A stretch of DNA of 40,816 nucleotides from an uncultured Anaerolineae bacterium (GTDB taxonomy: Bacteria > Chloroflexota > Anaerolineae > Anaerolineales > Villigracilaceae): NCBI GenBank assembly GCA_903908605.1, contig CAIVSQ010000612.1, forward strand, positions 1 to 40,816, in the 5' to 3' direction. Both the position numbers and the translations under genes were made by a program. Of the stretch, positions 23,984 through 32,653 are shown one piece after another. Numbering within the stretch: the first letter of the stretch is position 1; each line of letters starts with the position of its first letter. The notes beneath the pieces are model-generated. The model was not told the DNA's origin. It ran no database searches and saw only the letters and a list, made by a program, of their open reading frames with translations.

Positions 23984-25411
23984 ATGAAGCCGAATACTTG
24001 CCTGGTGGTGGATGTATGGGAAGGCCAGCTCGAGATTGATGAAGCGGTGCTCAAAGCCAACGGTGTAGCTGGCATGGGTATCCGCCTGAATGATATGAAT
24101 GGTGGCCATCACATGGACACCAATTTTGTTAAACAATGGGCAGAGGCGAAGAACTTTGTGCGCTTCCCATATTTTGTTTATAACCCGTGGGTGGATGGGG
24201 CGGCCAATTTTGCCTGGCTGGCGGCAAATGTTCCGCCAGAAGCCATGTCGGTGGCGGTGGACGTAGAGGTGCGCAAGCCTGGGTACCTCGAACGCGCCTA
24301 TGCCGGTGAGCTGGCCAAATTCCTGACGCTGTGCAAATCCCGATGGAAGATGATTATTTATACGGCCCAGTGGTTTCTGCCGTATCTCTCCTCCTGGCCG
24401 TGGGTGGATTACTGGTGGGCGCAGTACCCGGACCCAACCAGTTATTTCGGTGGGGTGAAAACCTGGGATGACTTGAAGCTGCGCCTGGATAAGCTCGATA
24501 AACCATTCAACGCGCGCCTGGTGCCTGGCAATTTAAAGATGTGGCAGTTCAGCGGTGACTTCCTGGTGCTGCCTGGCAACAACCGGCCGATGGATATAAA
24601 CCTGTTCTATGGTACCGAGCAGGATCTGGCCGATTATTTCGGGACAGGCACGACCCCAGACCCGCCCCCGCCGCCACAACCACCGCAGAAACCGGGTTTG
24701 TATATCTTCAATATTAATAACTATTATGAGCGTCCCGGCGGCGGGCCGTTGACCTTGCCGATGGGTACCGAGCCACGCCTGGGCGATAACATCTTGCGTG
24801 TGCTGTGGACGAGCCTGCGGCCCGTTCTTTACCGCTTAAACACGGCGAATCCAGACGCAGTGGATTTAATCATCCGGCCCGATTGGGGCCCCAGTAAGGG
24901 GCGCGAGGGTGATTTTATCAAGTGGATTGGGTTGCTCTGGCCTGGGCGAAATGTCGTCAATATTCGTGAGGTGGTGCAGGGTCCATCAGCATCATCTGGA
25001 TGGTGGGGCCGGGTGGATGGCGTTACGGTGGAACAGGCCATGGCGATTAGCGCCAATGACAACCCGGACCTGGTGCACATGGTTTATGACTATAATCGTT
25101 CCAACGGTTGGGGCGAGCGGGCCAAGCCGGTGTATGTGCCCCTGCTGGGCGGTCCGTGGTATGTGGAGTTGAACAAGCTGGTCAGTGTGGATAGCCTGCT
25201 GCCTCGCATTGTGCGGATACGGGCCTTCCCGCGCCTAAATGTGCGTGGGGGTCCCGGGATGGAATTTGAGGTGGTCGGTTATAAAAAATACGATGAAGGT
25301 GTGCTGGTGGACCAAATGGTGACTGGCTCAGGTGGTTTGTGGGGCAAGGTTTCCAATGGCTGGATTGCCCTACGTAACAATGGGAAGAATTGGACCGATT
25401 GGCGCATCTAG
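23984..25411 (+). CDS. GH25-like (muramidase-type) protein with C-terminal SH3-like domain
   Basis: 475 residues, SD AGGAG before the ATG. Residues 1-220 resemble a GH25 lysozyme barrel: VVDVWEGQ at the start, VAVDVEV with the DxE pair, DYWWAQYPDP, and LKMWQFSGD followed by MDINLFYG. A proline-rich linker (DPPPPPQPPQKP) comes next, then a module of about 170 residues (RPGGGPLTLPM ... GPWYVELNKLVSVD) I cannot name, and an SH3-like tail (AFPRLNVRGGPGMEFEVVGY ... GWIALRNNG). GH25 enzymes cut peptidoglycan, and SH3-like domains bind cell wall. No signal peptide exists, so export would need lysis or another route. A tandem paralogue follows 49 bp downstream. Confidence 0.75.
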   Translation: MKPNTCLVVDVWEGQLEIDEAVLKANGVAGMGIRLNDMNGGHHMDTNFVKQWAEAKNFVRFPYFVYNPWVDGAANFAWLAANVPPEAMSVAVDVEVRKPGYLERAYAGELAKFLTLCKSRWKMIIYTAQWFLPYLSSWPWVDYWWAQYPDPTSYFGGVKTWDDLKLRLDKLDKPFNARLVPGNLKMWQFSGDFLVLPGNNRPMDINLFYGTEQDLADYFGTGTTPDPPPPPQPPQKPGLYIFNINNYYERPGGGPLTLPMGTEPRLGDNILRVLWTSLRPVLYRLNTANPDAVDLIIRPDWGPSKGREGDFIKWIGLLWPGRNVVNIREVVQGPSASSGWWGRVDGVTVEQAMAISANDNPDLVHMVYDYNRSNGWGERAKPVYVPLLGGPWYVELNKLVSVDSLLPRIVRIRAFPRLNVRGGPGMEFEVVGYKKYDEGVLVDQMVTGSGGLWGKVSNGWIALRNNGKNWTDWRI

Positions 25412-25460
25412 CCGGTTTTCGTAGCCTGGGTGTGAATAATTTTTTGTGGATGGTGAATGG

Positions 25461-27479
25461 ATGAAACCGAATACCTGCCTGGTGGTGGACGTGTGGGAAG
25501 GACAGCTCGAGATCGATGAAGTGGTGCTCAAGGCCAATGGTGTGGCTGGCATGGGTATTCGCTTGAACGATATGAATGGTGGGCATCACATGGACACCAA
25601 TTTTGTGAAGCAGTGGACTGAAGCCAAAAACTTTGTGCGCTTTCCTTATTTTGTGTACAACCCATGGGTGGATGGTGCGGCCAATTACGCCTGGCTGACG
25701 GCCAATCTGCCGGCCGAGGTCAAGGTGTTGGCCTTGGATCTGGAGGTGCGCAAGACTGGTTACCCGGCTGCCACGTATGCGAAGGAAGTGGGGCGCTTCC
25801 TAGAATTGTGCAAACCGCGCTGGAAAGTTATCATTTACACAGGTCAGTGGTTTTTACCGTACGTAGAAACCTGGCCAAAGATAGATTATTGGTGGGCGCA
25901 GTACCCAGACCCCACCACTTATTTTGGCGGTGTGAAGAGCTGGGATGACCTAAAAATACGCCTGGACCGGCTGGATAAACCCTTTAACGCCAAAACAATA
26001 CCTGGAACGCTGAAATTGTGGCAGCTAAGCGGCGATTTTATGATCTTGCCGGGCAACAATCGCCCAATCGATATCAACCTGTTTTTTGGTACGGAACAGC
26101 AGCTGGCTGAGTATTTTGGCATGCCATATACGGCGCCTGAGCCACAGCGCAATTATTACCGCCTGTTGCACGATACCGAGCTGCAGAAATGGGGCTACCA
26201 ACCGCGTCCGATGACCGGGGTGGATGCGACCCCTGAGACGGTGCGTTTGAATGGTGGGATTGGCAATGTGACCCTCTCAGCGGCCTGGGAGAAGTTCATC
26301 ACCCGTATCAACACCGAGGGTGCCAACCGCTTTATCCGCAAGCCCTTTAATGGCTGGATGAACCGGGGGAAGTGGCCGCAAGTGGAGCAGCTCTCGTTTG
26401 CTGGTAATGTTGTTGAAGTGACCGAGATCGTTGATGGCAAGGCCTATATCAAGTGCCTGTATAACGACGAGGCCCCGCCTGCCCTGGTGGGCGAATTTTA
26501 TGACCCGGCCACCATGCATATTTTTGGTGTGATCCGCGCGGATGGCACGCTGGAAGGTCCGCCGGTGGGCAATACGCGCATCCTGGTGATGGCCCGTAAC
26601 CGGGCCGAAAAGTTGTGGATTCCGCTTGACCAGCTGGTTAAGGTGGATAAGCTGAGCGTATATGTACCACCGGGTGTGCGGGTGGACCCGCCGCCTTCGG
26701 TGAAATCGGGGCTGTATTATTTCAGCTCGGTCAATTATTTTCAGCGACCGGGTGATGGGCCACTGACCCTGCCGATGAGTCGCCAGCGCAAACTGGGTGA
26801 TAACCTGACGCGCATTCACTGGCCCACGCTTAAGAAGCTGTTACTGCGCCTGAATGCCGCCAACCCGGATGCCGTTGACAAGATCGCTGCGCCAGATTGG
26901 GGCCCCAGCAAGGGGCTGGATGGCGATTATATTAAATGGATTGGGCTGCTCTGGCCAGGCCGTAATGTGGTCAAGATTGAGGAAGTGGTGGATGGTTGGG
27001 GCCGGGTGGAAGGCATTGGCTTGTTTAAGGCCGCTGTAGATGGATTGTCCTCTCCGGGTGGACTGGTGGATACCGCGCCACTGGTGGACCTGGCAAGTGC
27101 CGATCTTACCAAGTTAAACCCGACCGACAACCCTGACCTGGTGCACATGGTTTATGATTACAACAAGGCGAACGGTTATGGTGAGCGCGCCAAGCCGGTG
27201 TTTGTACCGATCCTGGGCGGCCCGTGGTGGGTGGATATGACCAAGCTGATCAGCGTGGACAGCGTGCTGCCCAAGACAGTGACGGTGAAGGCTTTCCCGC
27301 GACTGCGGGTTCGTTCTGGGCCGGGGATGGATTTTGGCGTGACGGGCTATAAGTATTTTGGTGAAGGGGTGGCCGTGCAGCAGGTGACGATCAACGTGGG
27401 CGGCCTGTGGGGTAAGTTCTCGGGCGGATGGATTGCCCTGCGTAACAATGGTACCAACCTGACAGATTGGCGGATCTAA
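25461..27479 (+). CDS. GH25-like protein, longer tandem paralogue
   Basis: 672 residues from the ATG at 25461, which aligns with the paralogue's start (MKPNTCLVVDVWEGQ); a GTG at 25446 is less likely. The N-terminal 220 residues closely match the upstream protein, including LALDLEV (DxE) and IDINLFFG. Two copies of the unknown 170-residue module follow: a diverged one (YYRLLHDTELQKWGYQ to KLWIPLDQLVKVD) and one near-identical to the paralogue (RPGDGPLTLPM to GPWWVDMTKLISVD). An SH3-like tail ends it (AFPRLRVRSGPGMDFGV). No signal peptide is present. The extra module explains the greater length. The pair arose by duplication, and a hairpin terminator follows at 27503. Peptidoglycan hydrolysis is likely but unproven. 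Confidence 0.75.
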   Translation: MKPNTCLVVDVWEGQLEIDEVVLKANGVAGMGIRLNDMNGGHHMDTNFVKQWTEAKNFVRFPYFVYNPWVDGAANYAWLTANLPAEVKVLALDLEVRKTGYPAATYAKEVGRFLELCKPRWKVIIYTGQWFLPYVETWPKIDYWWAQYPDPTTYFGGVKSWDDLKIRLDRLDKPFNAKTIPGTLKLWQLSGDFMILPGNNRPIDINLFFGTEQQLAEYFGMPYTAPEPQRNYYRLLHDTELQKWGYQPRPMTGVDATPETVRLNGGIGNVTLSAAWEKFITRINTEGANRFIRKPFNGWMNRGKWPQVEQLSFAGNVVEVTEIVDGKAYIKCLYNDEAPPALVGEFYDPATMHIFGVIRADGTLEGPPVGNTRILVMARNRAEKLWIPLDQLVKVDKLSVYVPPGVRVDPPPSVKSGLYYFSSVNYFQRPGDGPLTLPMSRQRKLGDNLTRIHWPTLKKLLLRLNAANPDAVDKIAAPDWGPSKGLDGDYIKWIGLLWPGRNVVKIEEVVDGWGRVEGIGLFKAAVDGLSSPGGLVDTAPLVDLASADLTKLNPTDNPDLVHMVYDYNKANGYGERAKPVFVPILGGPWWVDMTKLISVDSVLPKTVTVKAFPRLRVRSGPGMDFGVTGYKYFGEGVAVQQVTINVGGLWGKFSGGWIALRNNGTNLTDWRI

Positions 27480-27502
27480 GCCATTTGGTGGATGAATAAA
27501 AG

Positions 27503-27546
27503 GAAGGCGGCTGCTCTTGTTATAAGGAGCGACCGCCTTCTTTTTT
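27503..27546. terminator. Bidirectional intrinsic terminator
   Basis: GAAGGCGG (27503-27510) pairs with CCGCCTTC (27533-27540), with further imperfect pairing inside (GCTC/GAGC). TTTTTT follows on the plus strand and TTCCTTTT on the minus strand. It lies between convergent genes ending at 27479 and 27559, serving both. Confidence 0.88.
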
Positions 27547-27558
27547 GCTCAGTTGGGT

Positions 27559-28284
27559 TCACGTGCCTGGTTCTGGCTGGGCCAGGCAGCTGGCAAGTTG
27601 GCAGAGGATGTCGATCATGGCAACGACCGCCTGTTGGCGGGTTTCATCCGGTTGGCGGCGGGGTGGAATGCGCAGGCGGGCGTTGATTTCCAACTGGGCA
27701 GCTGGCAGCCGGTGGAGCTTGCAAAAACCTGTCACGGTCTGGCGGTCACGACCCCCTTCGGCCGGCAGGGCGATATCCACATCCAGGCGGGTCAGGCCGC
27801 TGCCCTGCTGCGAGATGCCATTGCGCTCCAGGGTTTCTATTAACAATTGCCGCTCACGGGTGGAGCAGCTTTTACCGTGCATGGTGCCGAGGGCTACGCC
27901 AAAGTTACGGCTGGCATGCGCGCCGTGCAGGTCCAGAACGAAATGTATGTTGTGTTGACGGGCAAACTGGAGCAGAGAGGTTTTATAGGGGTTGTTGGGG
28001 GTGTAATTGGGGTCGCTACGTGATTTGCGGCGGGCATAGATCACGTGTGCCCCGGTGCGCACGCCGATCAGCAGGGCCAGGCCAGCGGTGAACTCATCTT
28101 CTTCCTTTTCCACGTCGCGGGTATGCACGGCGCCATGCGGAGCCGAGACCAGCACTGGCAGGCTGCCGGGCAGGTAGCGGTACTCATCCTCACCCGGGCT
28201 GGCGAATTGCTTGTGGCGCACATCGCTTTCACAGGCGAGCAGTTGGGCGATGGTTTCCTCAATCGCTGGCATGTTTTTCGCCAT
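27559..28284 (-). CDS. N-formylglutamate amidohydrolase-like protein
   Basis: About 241 residues if translation starts at the ATG at 28284 (MAKNMPAIEETIAQLL); an ATG at 28272 is equally possible. Characteristic elements of the FGase superfamily are PVLVSAPHGA, with the first metal-binding His, a mid-domain HFVLDLHGAHAS, and LPAAQLEINARLR near the end. These zinc-dependent hydrolases remove N-formyl groups in histidine degradation, but many homologues have unknown substrates, and no hut genes are nearby. The upstream gene's stop overlaps this start by 26 bp, so the two are co-transcribed and probably coupled. No SD is obvious, fitting coupling. The C-terminus, CLAQPEPGT, ends 19 bp before the shared terminator's stem. 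Confidence 0.75.
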   Translation of the reverse strand: MAKNMPAIEETIAQLLACESDVRHKQFASPGEDEYRYLPGSLPVLVSAPHGAVHTRDVEKEEDEFTAGLALLIGVRTGAHVIYARRKSRSDPNYTPNNPYKTSLLQFARQHNIHFVLDLHGAHASRNFGVALGTMHGKSCSTRERQLLIETLERNGISQQGSGLTRLDVDIALPAEGGRDRQTVTGFCKLHRLPAAQLEINARLRIPPRRQPDETRQQAVVAMIDILCQLASCLAQPEPGT

Positions 28285-28807
28285 CCGGATGGAACAGACC
28301 AATTTTCCCCACCCAGGCTGCTTGAACTTCTTCGCGCAGCTCATATAGGAAGCGGGTGATTGCGCCATAGCCCAGGCTGCTGAAGTGCAGCCCGAGGCCG
28401 GCATTCAACACGCTGTGTGGATCGGGATTGACAAGGACTGCCAGATCATAATCAAAGGGGTAGGGGAAGGCGTCTTCGCCGAGCTGCTCATGGAGTTCCA
28501 TGAAGTCTTCACGCGCAATTCGATTTTGCTCAATGCAGACCAGCAAGTTGCCATGCAGCGGGCTGCTGAATTTTTCGGTCAGTTGGTCGCGGCGGGTGGT
28601 GATAGCGATTTCCAGCCAGGTGAGAATGGCATCCAGCAGGTCAGGAGAGACACTTGAGTTCATCTCGAGCAATGTTTGGCTGCCTGCCAGGGAACGGATG
28701 CGCAAATCCACACAGTGCTGGGCGTGCTTGCGCAGGGGCAGGACCTTAATCTCAACAGCCAGGCCGGGGCTGTCGGCGTAAATTTTGGGTTGCTCGAGAC
28801 GGACCAT
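28259..28807 (-). CDS. Hypothetical protein upstream of the amidohydrolase-like gene
   Basis: 182 residues starting MVRLEQPKIYADSP, with AGGAA some 9-13 nt upstream. A mixed alpha/beta protein without signal peptide or membrane segment. It contains HEQLGEDAFPYPFDYDLAVL and a run around LGYGAITRFLYELREEV; otherwise there are no motifs that I recognise. It overlaps the amidohydrolase-like gene by 26 bp, so the two are one operon and probably act in one pathway, perhaps on a shared substrate. Function unknown. Confidence 0.7.
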   Translation of the reverse strand: MVRLEQPKIYADSPGLAVEIKVLPLRKHAQHCVDLRIRSLAGSQTLLEMNSSVSPDLLDAILTWLEIAITTRRDQLTEKFSSPLHGNLLVCIEQNRIAREDFMELHEQLGEDAFPYPFDYDLAVLVNPDPHSVLNAGLGLHFSSLGYGAITRFLYELREEVQAAWVGKIGLFHPDGEKHASD

Positions 28808-29019
28808 CTTGTGTGTTCCTGTTTTATTTTAGGGCTGTGGCCAGGGTCGGTTGAATTTACGGGTCTTTTAGGGTGTTTCCCCCGCGGCGGATGCCGAGCA
28901 GTGGTGTGCCAAGATTAGTATAGCACATTGGCTGTCCCTGTAAAAATGAGTGCTGTTGGCCCAAATAAGGCCGCTATTGCGATCTGGCTGCCGGGAAGCG
29001 GACCAGGGTGAGGCTTTAC

Positions 29020-29054
29020 CCCGCGCGGGTCATTTCGGGGTTGACCCGCGCGGG
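29020..29054. repeat. GC-rich hairpin, 13-bp perfect stem
   Basis: CCCGCGCGGGTCA (29020-29032), a 9-nt loop, TGACCCGCGCGGG (29042-29054). Each arm also contains the palindrome CCCGCGCGGG. It sits in the 288-bp gap between two minus-strand genes, 42 bp past the EamA stop. No T-tract follows on either strand. It could be a 3' stabiliser or Rho-type terminator of the transporter mRNA, or a dispersed palindrome. The rest of 28808-29095 shows nothing. Confidence 0.6.
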
Positions 29055-29095
29055 CTGGGCGGAGTTGCCAGACGGTGAAAATGATGCTGGCAGGC

Positions 29096-30004
29096 TCAGG
29101 CTTGTTTTTCGCGCTCGGAGATGGCCATGCCAGACAGGATGAGGAGCATGCCGCCCAGGGATAGCAGGGTGATGGTCTCATGCAGTACCAGCAATGAGAA
29201 GATGATGGTAATGACCGGGATGAGATAAATATAGGCACTAGTCTTGACCGGTCCAAGCTGGCCGACAGCGTAATTCCAGGTAATGTAGCAGAGGGCAGAG
29301 GCGATCACGCCCAGGAAGATCATGTTGAACAGGTTGGCGGGCTGGATGAGCCGCCCGAGGTCCGAGCGGAATTCGAAGAAGGGCAGCAGCGGCAGCAGGA
29401 AGAGCAGCCCGTAGAAAAAGACCTTGCGGGTGGTTACCAGGATGGTTTGCTGGCTGGTGCCGACCTGCTTGATGATGACCCCATAAAAAGCCCAGGAAAG
29501 GGCGGCCAGGATGGAGAGCAGGTCACCGAGCGGGTTGAGCTTGAGCTGCCCACTGCCGCTAAAGGTCACCAGCAGGATGCCCGCCATGGCCAGGCTGAAG
29601 CCAAGTAGGAAATTGGCCTTGAGCGGTTCCTTGAGGATGAAACGGCTGACCAGGGCCGTAAAAAGAGGTGCCACCGAAACCAGTACACCGGCATTGGCCG
29701 CCTGGGTGTAGTTGAGGGCGATATTCTGGCAAATAAAGTAGAGAGTTACCCCGCACAAACCGGCCGCCATAATCTTCCACTCGCTGCTGAGTGTGCGCAG
29801 ATCGAAGCGCAGGTCGCGCAGGCGTGGCGGGCTGGCGATGAAGAGCGCGAGCACTGCCAGCAGCAAGCGGTAAAACATGGTCTCGATGGGGGTGAAGTCA
29901 ACCAGCAGCAGCTTGGTGGCGATGAAGGTGACACCCCACACACCAATGGAGAATAAAGCGGCCAGGTGTCCGCTCACGTGGTTGACTGGTTTGGTTGAAT
30001 TCAA
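29096..30004 (-). CDS. EamA-family (DMT superfamily) transporter
   Basis: 302 residues with ten predicted membrane helices arranged as two EamA repeats. The first is seen around WGVTFIATKLLLVDFTPIE and AANAGVLVSVAPLFTALVSR; the second around LSWAFYGVIIKQVGTSQQT and LGPVKTSAYIYLIPVITIIF. The pattern of a conserved proline in the last helices of each repeat matches the family. Members export amino acids, drugs or metabolites, and the substrate cannot be read from sequence. It has the usual family length and no partner gene; the next gene upstream is a secreted beta-helix protein. Confidence 0.92.
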   Translation of the reverse strand: MNSTKPVNHVSGHLAALFSIGVWGVTFIATKLLLVDFTPIETMFYRLLLAVLALFIASPPRLRDLRFDLRTLSSEWKIMAAGLCGVTLYFICQNIALNYTQAANAGVLVSVAPLFTALVSRFILKEPLKANFLLGFSLAMAGILLVTFSGSGQLKLNPLGDLLSILAALSWAFYGVIIKQVGTSQQTILVTTRKVFFYGLLFLLPLLPFFEFRSDLGRLIQPANLFNMIFLGVIASALCYITWNYAVGQLGPVKTSAYIYLIPVITIIFSLLVLHETITLLSLGGMLLILSGMAISEREKQA

Positions 30005-30036
30005 CTTTTAGCCTGCCTTGGTTAGAGGATGAATGG

Positions 30037-30073
30037 CTCGGAACCGGTGGTTGATGCCTCCGCCGGTTCCGAG
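30037..30073. terminator. Hairpin after the beta-helix protein gene
   Basis: CTCGGAACCGG (30037-30047) and CCGGTTCCGAG (30063-30073) form an 11-bp perfect stem with a 15-nt loop, 26 bp beyond the minus-strand stop at 30099. No T-tract follows, so it is a terminator-like hairpin rather than a certain intrinsic terminator. Confidence 0.5.
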
Positions 30074-30098
30074 GTGGTTGTGCGCGTCAGCCAGGGGC

Positions 30099-32432
30099 TT
30101 AGCGCGGTGTAACGATGAACGTGCCGGGCAGGGTTTCGAGGTCCTCGGGTAGGATGGTGATTAACAATACATCACCATGGCGGCCGTCGGTGTTGCTGCG
30201 CAGGGCCGGGCTGGCCCAGGTGGCGGTGTAATTGAATGGACCGCCGGAAACGTTGCCGCAGCCCTTGATGTAGTATTGGCTTAACCCCAACCGGCCGCGG
30301 ATGGTGGTCTCTGATTCAATGGTTCCATTGGCATAGAAGGAGCCGGGGAAGCCGAATTTTCCGTTTTTGATTTCAAGACTACCGGGACCGAACACCTGGT
30401 AGATGCCGCAGCCGGTGACATTGATATAAATAGTGTAGTTGTTAATGTACTTGCGGTTGGTGGGGATCTTGAAAATCATGCCCCCGGATTTCCACGTGCC
30501 GGATTTGGGGCCAGTGAGGGTGATGGCCTTCGGGGTGGAAAAGCCCATCCACATGCTGTTGACCATGGTGCGGACACTCCAAGTGTAGTTGCCAAAGGGC
30601 AGCGCTGCGACAGGTGAGGCCTTGCAGGTTGTCCCGGCCGCACAGGCGGAGGACAGTATCGTCATTTGGGCTACCAGAGTGGTGCCCTTGAATACTTTGA
30701 GCTGGTATTGGATTGCCGCGGGTACTTTCAACCAGGTGTATATGGGTGTGCGGTTAAAAGAGGTTCCGAGCGGCGCCTGTAGCGTGGCAATGCGGGTGAG
30801 CTGGTAGGGCTCACCGGTGAAATTGCCGTTGCCCAGCCCGGTGACACCGAGTGGCTGGCCGGATACATCGAGGATGCTATCGTTATCGACCAGGTCCAGG
30901 CGGATGGTGCCGTTCTCAGAAGCAGCGCCCAGGTTGAGGTTAACCGTGTAGACAGCACCTGACCCGCTGATGCTGGCCAGGCTGCCGCCGGTCATGCCGG
31001 TTTTGGTCAACTTGAAATCGGTCAGGTCGACGCCGGTGACCGGTTCGGTAAAGGTGACGGTGTAACTGACGAGGCGGGCCGAGGTGGGGCTGGGGTTGGC
31101 ACGTTTGATCGAGCTGACCATGGCTGCTGAGCCTTCCACAGCGCCAATGTCACAGCGGGCGCCGACCGGGCGGGTAAACCCGCGCTGGTCGAGGGCCTGG
31201 CAGGCTGTGCCGCCGCTGCCGGGGGTGGCGGGGCTGCCGGCGTTTATCGCCGGGCTGCCAGCCATGAGTGCATGGCTGGGCACGCTGCCACCGTACAGGC
31301 CCAGTGGCAGCAAGCGTGCGTTAATGGGTGCCGTGCTGCTGCCGACCTTGTCGCCGGTGGCAGGTGTTAGTTGACATCGTGCGGTAGCGTTGCCAATCAG
31401 GTTATACCCAAGTGAGGTAAAGGTTCCCTTGTAACCTTGTTCAACAACACAATCACCGTCCCAGCCGATGCCGGCCCAGCCATTGCCGGCCAGGATGCTG
31501 TTGCGCGTGAAGACATCTCCGAGCAACGTTTTGATGGCTGAGTGGCTGTTGGCAGTGATGGTGCTGTTATCTACGTGGAGTGTTCCCAAAAATACATATA
31601 TTCCATCGCCCGCTTTGTTGGCGCTGACGGTGGTGTTGGAGATGGTCAAGTTTGTTCCCTGAACATATACCCCGGCGCCATAAAAACTGCCATTCAATAC
31701 ATTGCCGCTGATGGTGCTGTTGGTAATAGCCGCACTCGTTCCGTCTCGTATTGAGATTCCACCGCCACCGGAGCCGCCAGATCCGCTACTTGTAAAAGCA
31801 TTGTTGTTGCTGATCAGGACTTTATCGAGCTGGAGGGAGCCTGTGTTGGAATATATGCCACCACCGGCGGATACACTTTCGTTGGCCGTAATGGTACTGT
31901 TGGCGATGGTCAGGTTGCCGTCGTTTAAAATACCGCCGCCATATTCGCCTTTGTTGGTTGTGATCAGGCTGTTTGTAATGGTCAGGTTGCCGCTAGTAGA
32001 AATGCCAGCCCCAAATCGGCTGAAACCGTTTTGTACTTTGAAGTGGTCGAGACTGGCGCTGCTGGGGGCGGGCAAGGTAAAGCCGCGGCGGGCGGCCTGT
32101 CCATCAATGGTGGTATAGCCTTCCTGGCTACTGAAGGCAGCATTCCAGCCGCCCGAGAGGGTCAGGTCACGGTCGATCAGGACCACCTGGTCGCCGGTGC
32201 CGGTGTAGGTGCCGGTGGCAACCAGGATGGTGTCGCTGGCGGTGGCCTTGGCGATGGCAGCATTGATGCTGGCGCAGGCTGTGGCAGCGGCAATGCAATC
32301 GTTGCTGTCGCTGCCGGTGGTGGCCACGTACCAGTTAGTGGGGGTGGCGGCCTGGGCTGGCAAGGTTGAAAAGCTGGCCAGGAACAGGCCCAGCAGCAGG
32401 GCAAACGAACAGATGGATGCAATGGATTTCAA
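30099..32432 (-). CDS. Secreted right-handed beta-helix protein
   Basis: 777 residues from a TTG at 32432 with AAGGAG upstream. The signal peptide (MKSIASICSFALLLGLFLAS) should be cut near AQAA. Residues 30-110 have the pattern WYVATTGSDSNDC with ACASINAAIAKAT, common at the start of secreted polymorphic or adhesin-like beta-helix proteins. From about 110 to 350 are parallel beta-helix coils with repeated NLTITNS and NSTITAN ladders. ALDQRGFTRP with CDIGAVEG ends the helix (about 425). Two Ig-like beta domains follow, then a tail unique to this protein. It is probably surface-exposed, binding or cutting polysaccharide; no catalytic residues are identifiable. No LPxTG, SLH or sorting signal was found. 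Confidence 0.85.
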   Translation of the reverse strand: MKSIASICSFALLLGLFLASFSTLPAQAATPTNWYVATTGSDSNDCIAAATACASINAAIAKATASDTILVATGTYTGTGDQVVLIDRDLTLSGGWNAAFSSQEGYTTIDGQAARRGFTLPAPSSASLDHFKVQNGFSRFGAGISTSGNLTITNSLITTNKGEYGGGILNDGNLTIANSTITANESVSAGGGIYSNTGSLQLDKVLISNNNAFTSSGSGGSGGGGISIRDGTSAAITNSTISGNVLNGSFYGAGVYVQGTNLTISNTTVSANKAGDGIYVFLGTLHVDNSTITANSHSAIKTLLGDVFTRNSILAGNGWAGIGWDGDCVVEQGYKGTFTSLGYNLIGNATARCQLTPATGDKVGSSTAPINARLLPLGLYGGSVPSHALMAGSPAINAGSPATPGSGGTACQALDQRGFTRPVGARCDIGAVEGSAAMVSSIKRANPSPTSARLVSYTVTFTEPVTGVDLTDFKLTKTGMTGGSLASISGSGAVYTVNLNLGAASENGTIRLDLVDNDSILDVSGQPLGVTGLGNGNFTGEPYQLTRIATLQAPLGTSFNRTPIYTWLKVPAAIQYQLKVFKGTTLVAQMTILSSACAAGTTCKASPVAALPFGNYTWSVRTMVNSMWMGFSTPKAITLTGPKSGTWKSGGMIFKIPTNRKYINNYTIYINVTGCGIYQVFGPGSLEIKNGKFGFPGSFYANGTIESETTIRGRLGLSQYYIKGCGNVSGGPFNYTATWASPALRSNTDGRHGDVLLITILPEDLETLPGTFIVTPR

Positions 32433-32605
32433 TGCAGGCTCCTTTATATATAAAACTTAATTTCCACCCAGGGCTGTGTTGTGTAGGGAACAACAATATT
32501 AACCGCCGGACCTTTATTATAGAGGAAAGGGGCTGAATGACCATGTGAAATATGTCACTTTAGGGTGGTGACATTAAGTTGTTCCGTTTGATTGCTGGAT
32601 AGGAA

Positions 32606-32630
32606 AACCGCCCGGCGTTGGCGGGCGGTT
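32606..32630 (-). terminator. Probable terminator of the efflux operon
   Basis: AACCGCCCG (32606-32614) and CGGGCGGTT (32622-32630) form a 9-bp stem with a 7-nt loop, 24 bp past the permease stop on the minus strand. In that direction the hairpin is followed by TTCC after the stem's own TT, a short T-run. Confidence 0.7.
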
Positions 32631-32653
32631 GGGTGGGGGTGGGATGCCTTAGG

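Noticed and set aside
23984..27479. Prophage lysis cassette
   Set aside because: The GH25-like pair has no holin, spanin or phage structural genes around it, so phage origin is not supported.
31084..32369. Several plus-strand frames opposite the beta-helix protein
   Set aside because: They lack start signals and motifs, while the minus strand encodes a signal peptide and a regular beta-helix repeat pattern.
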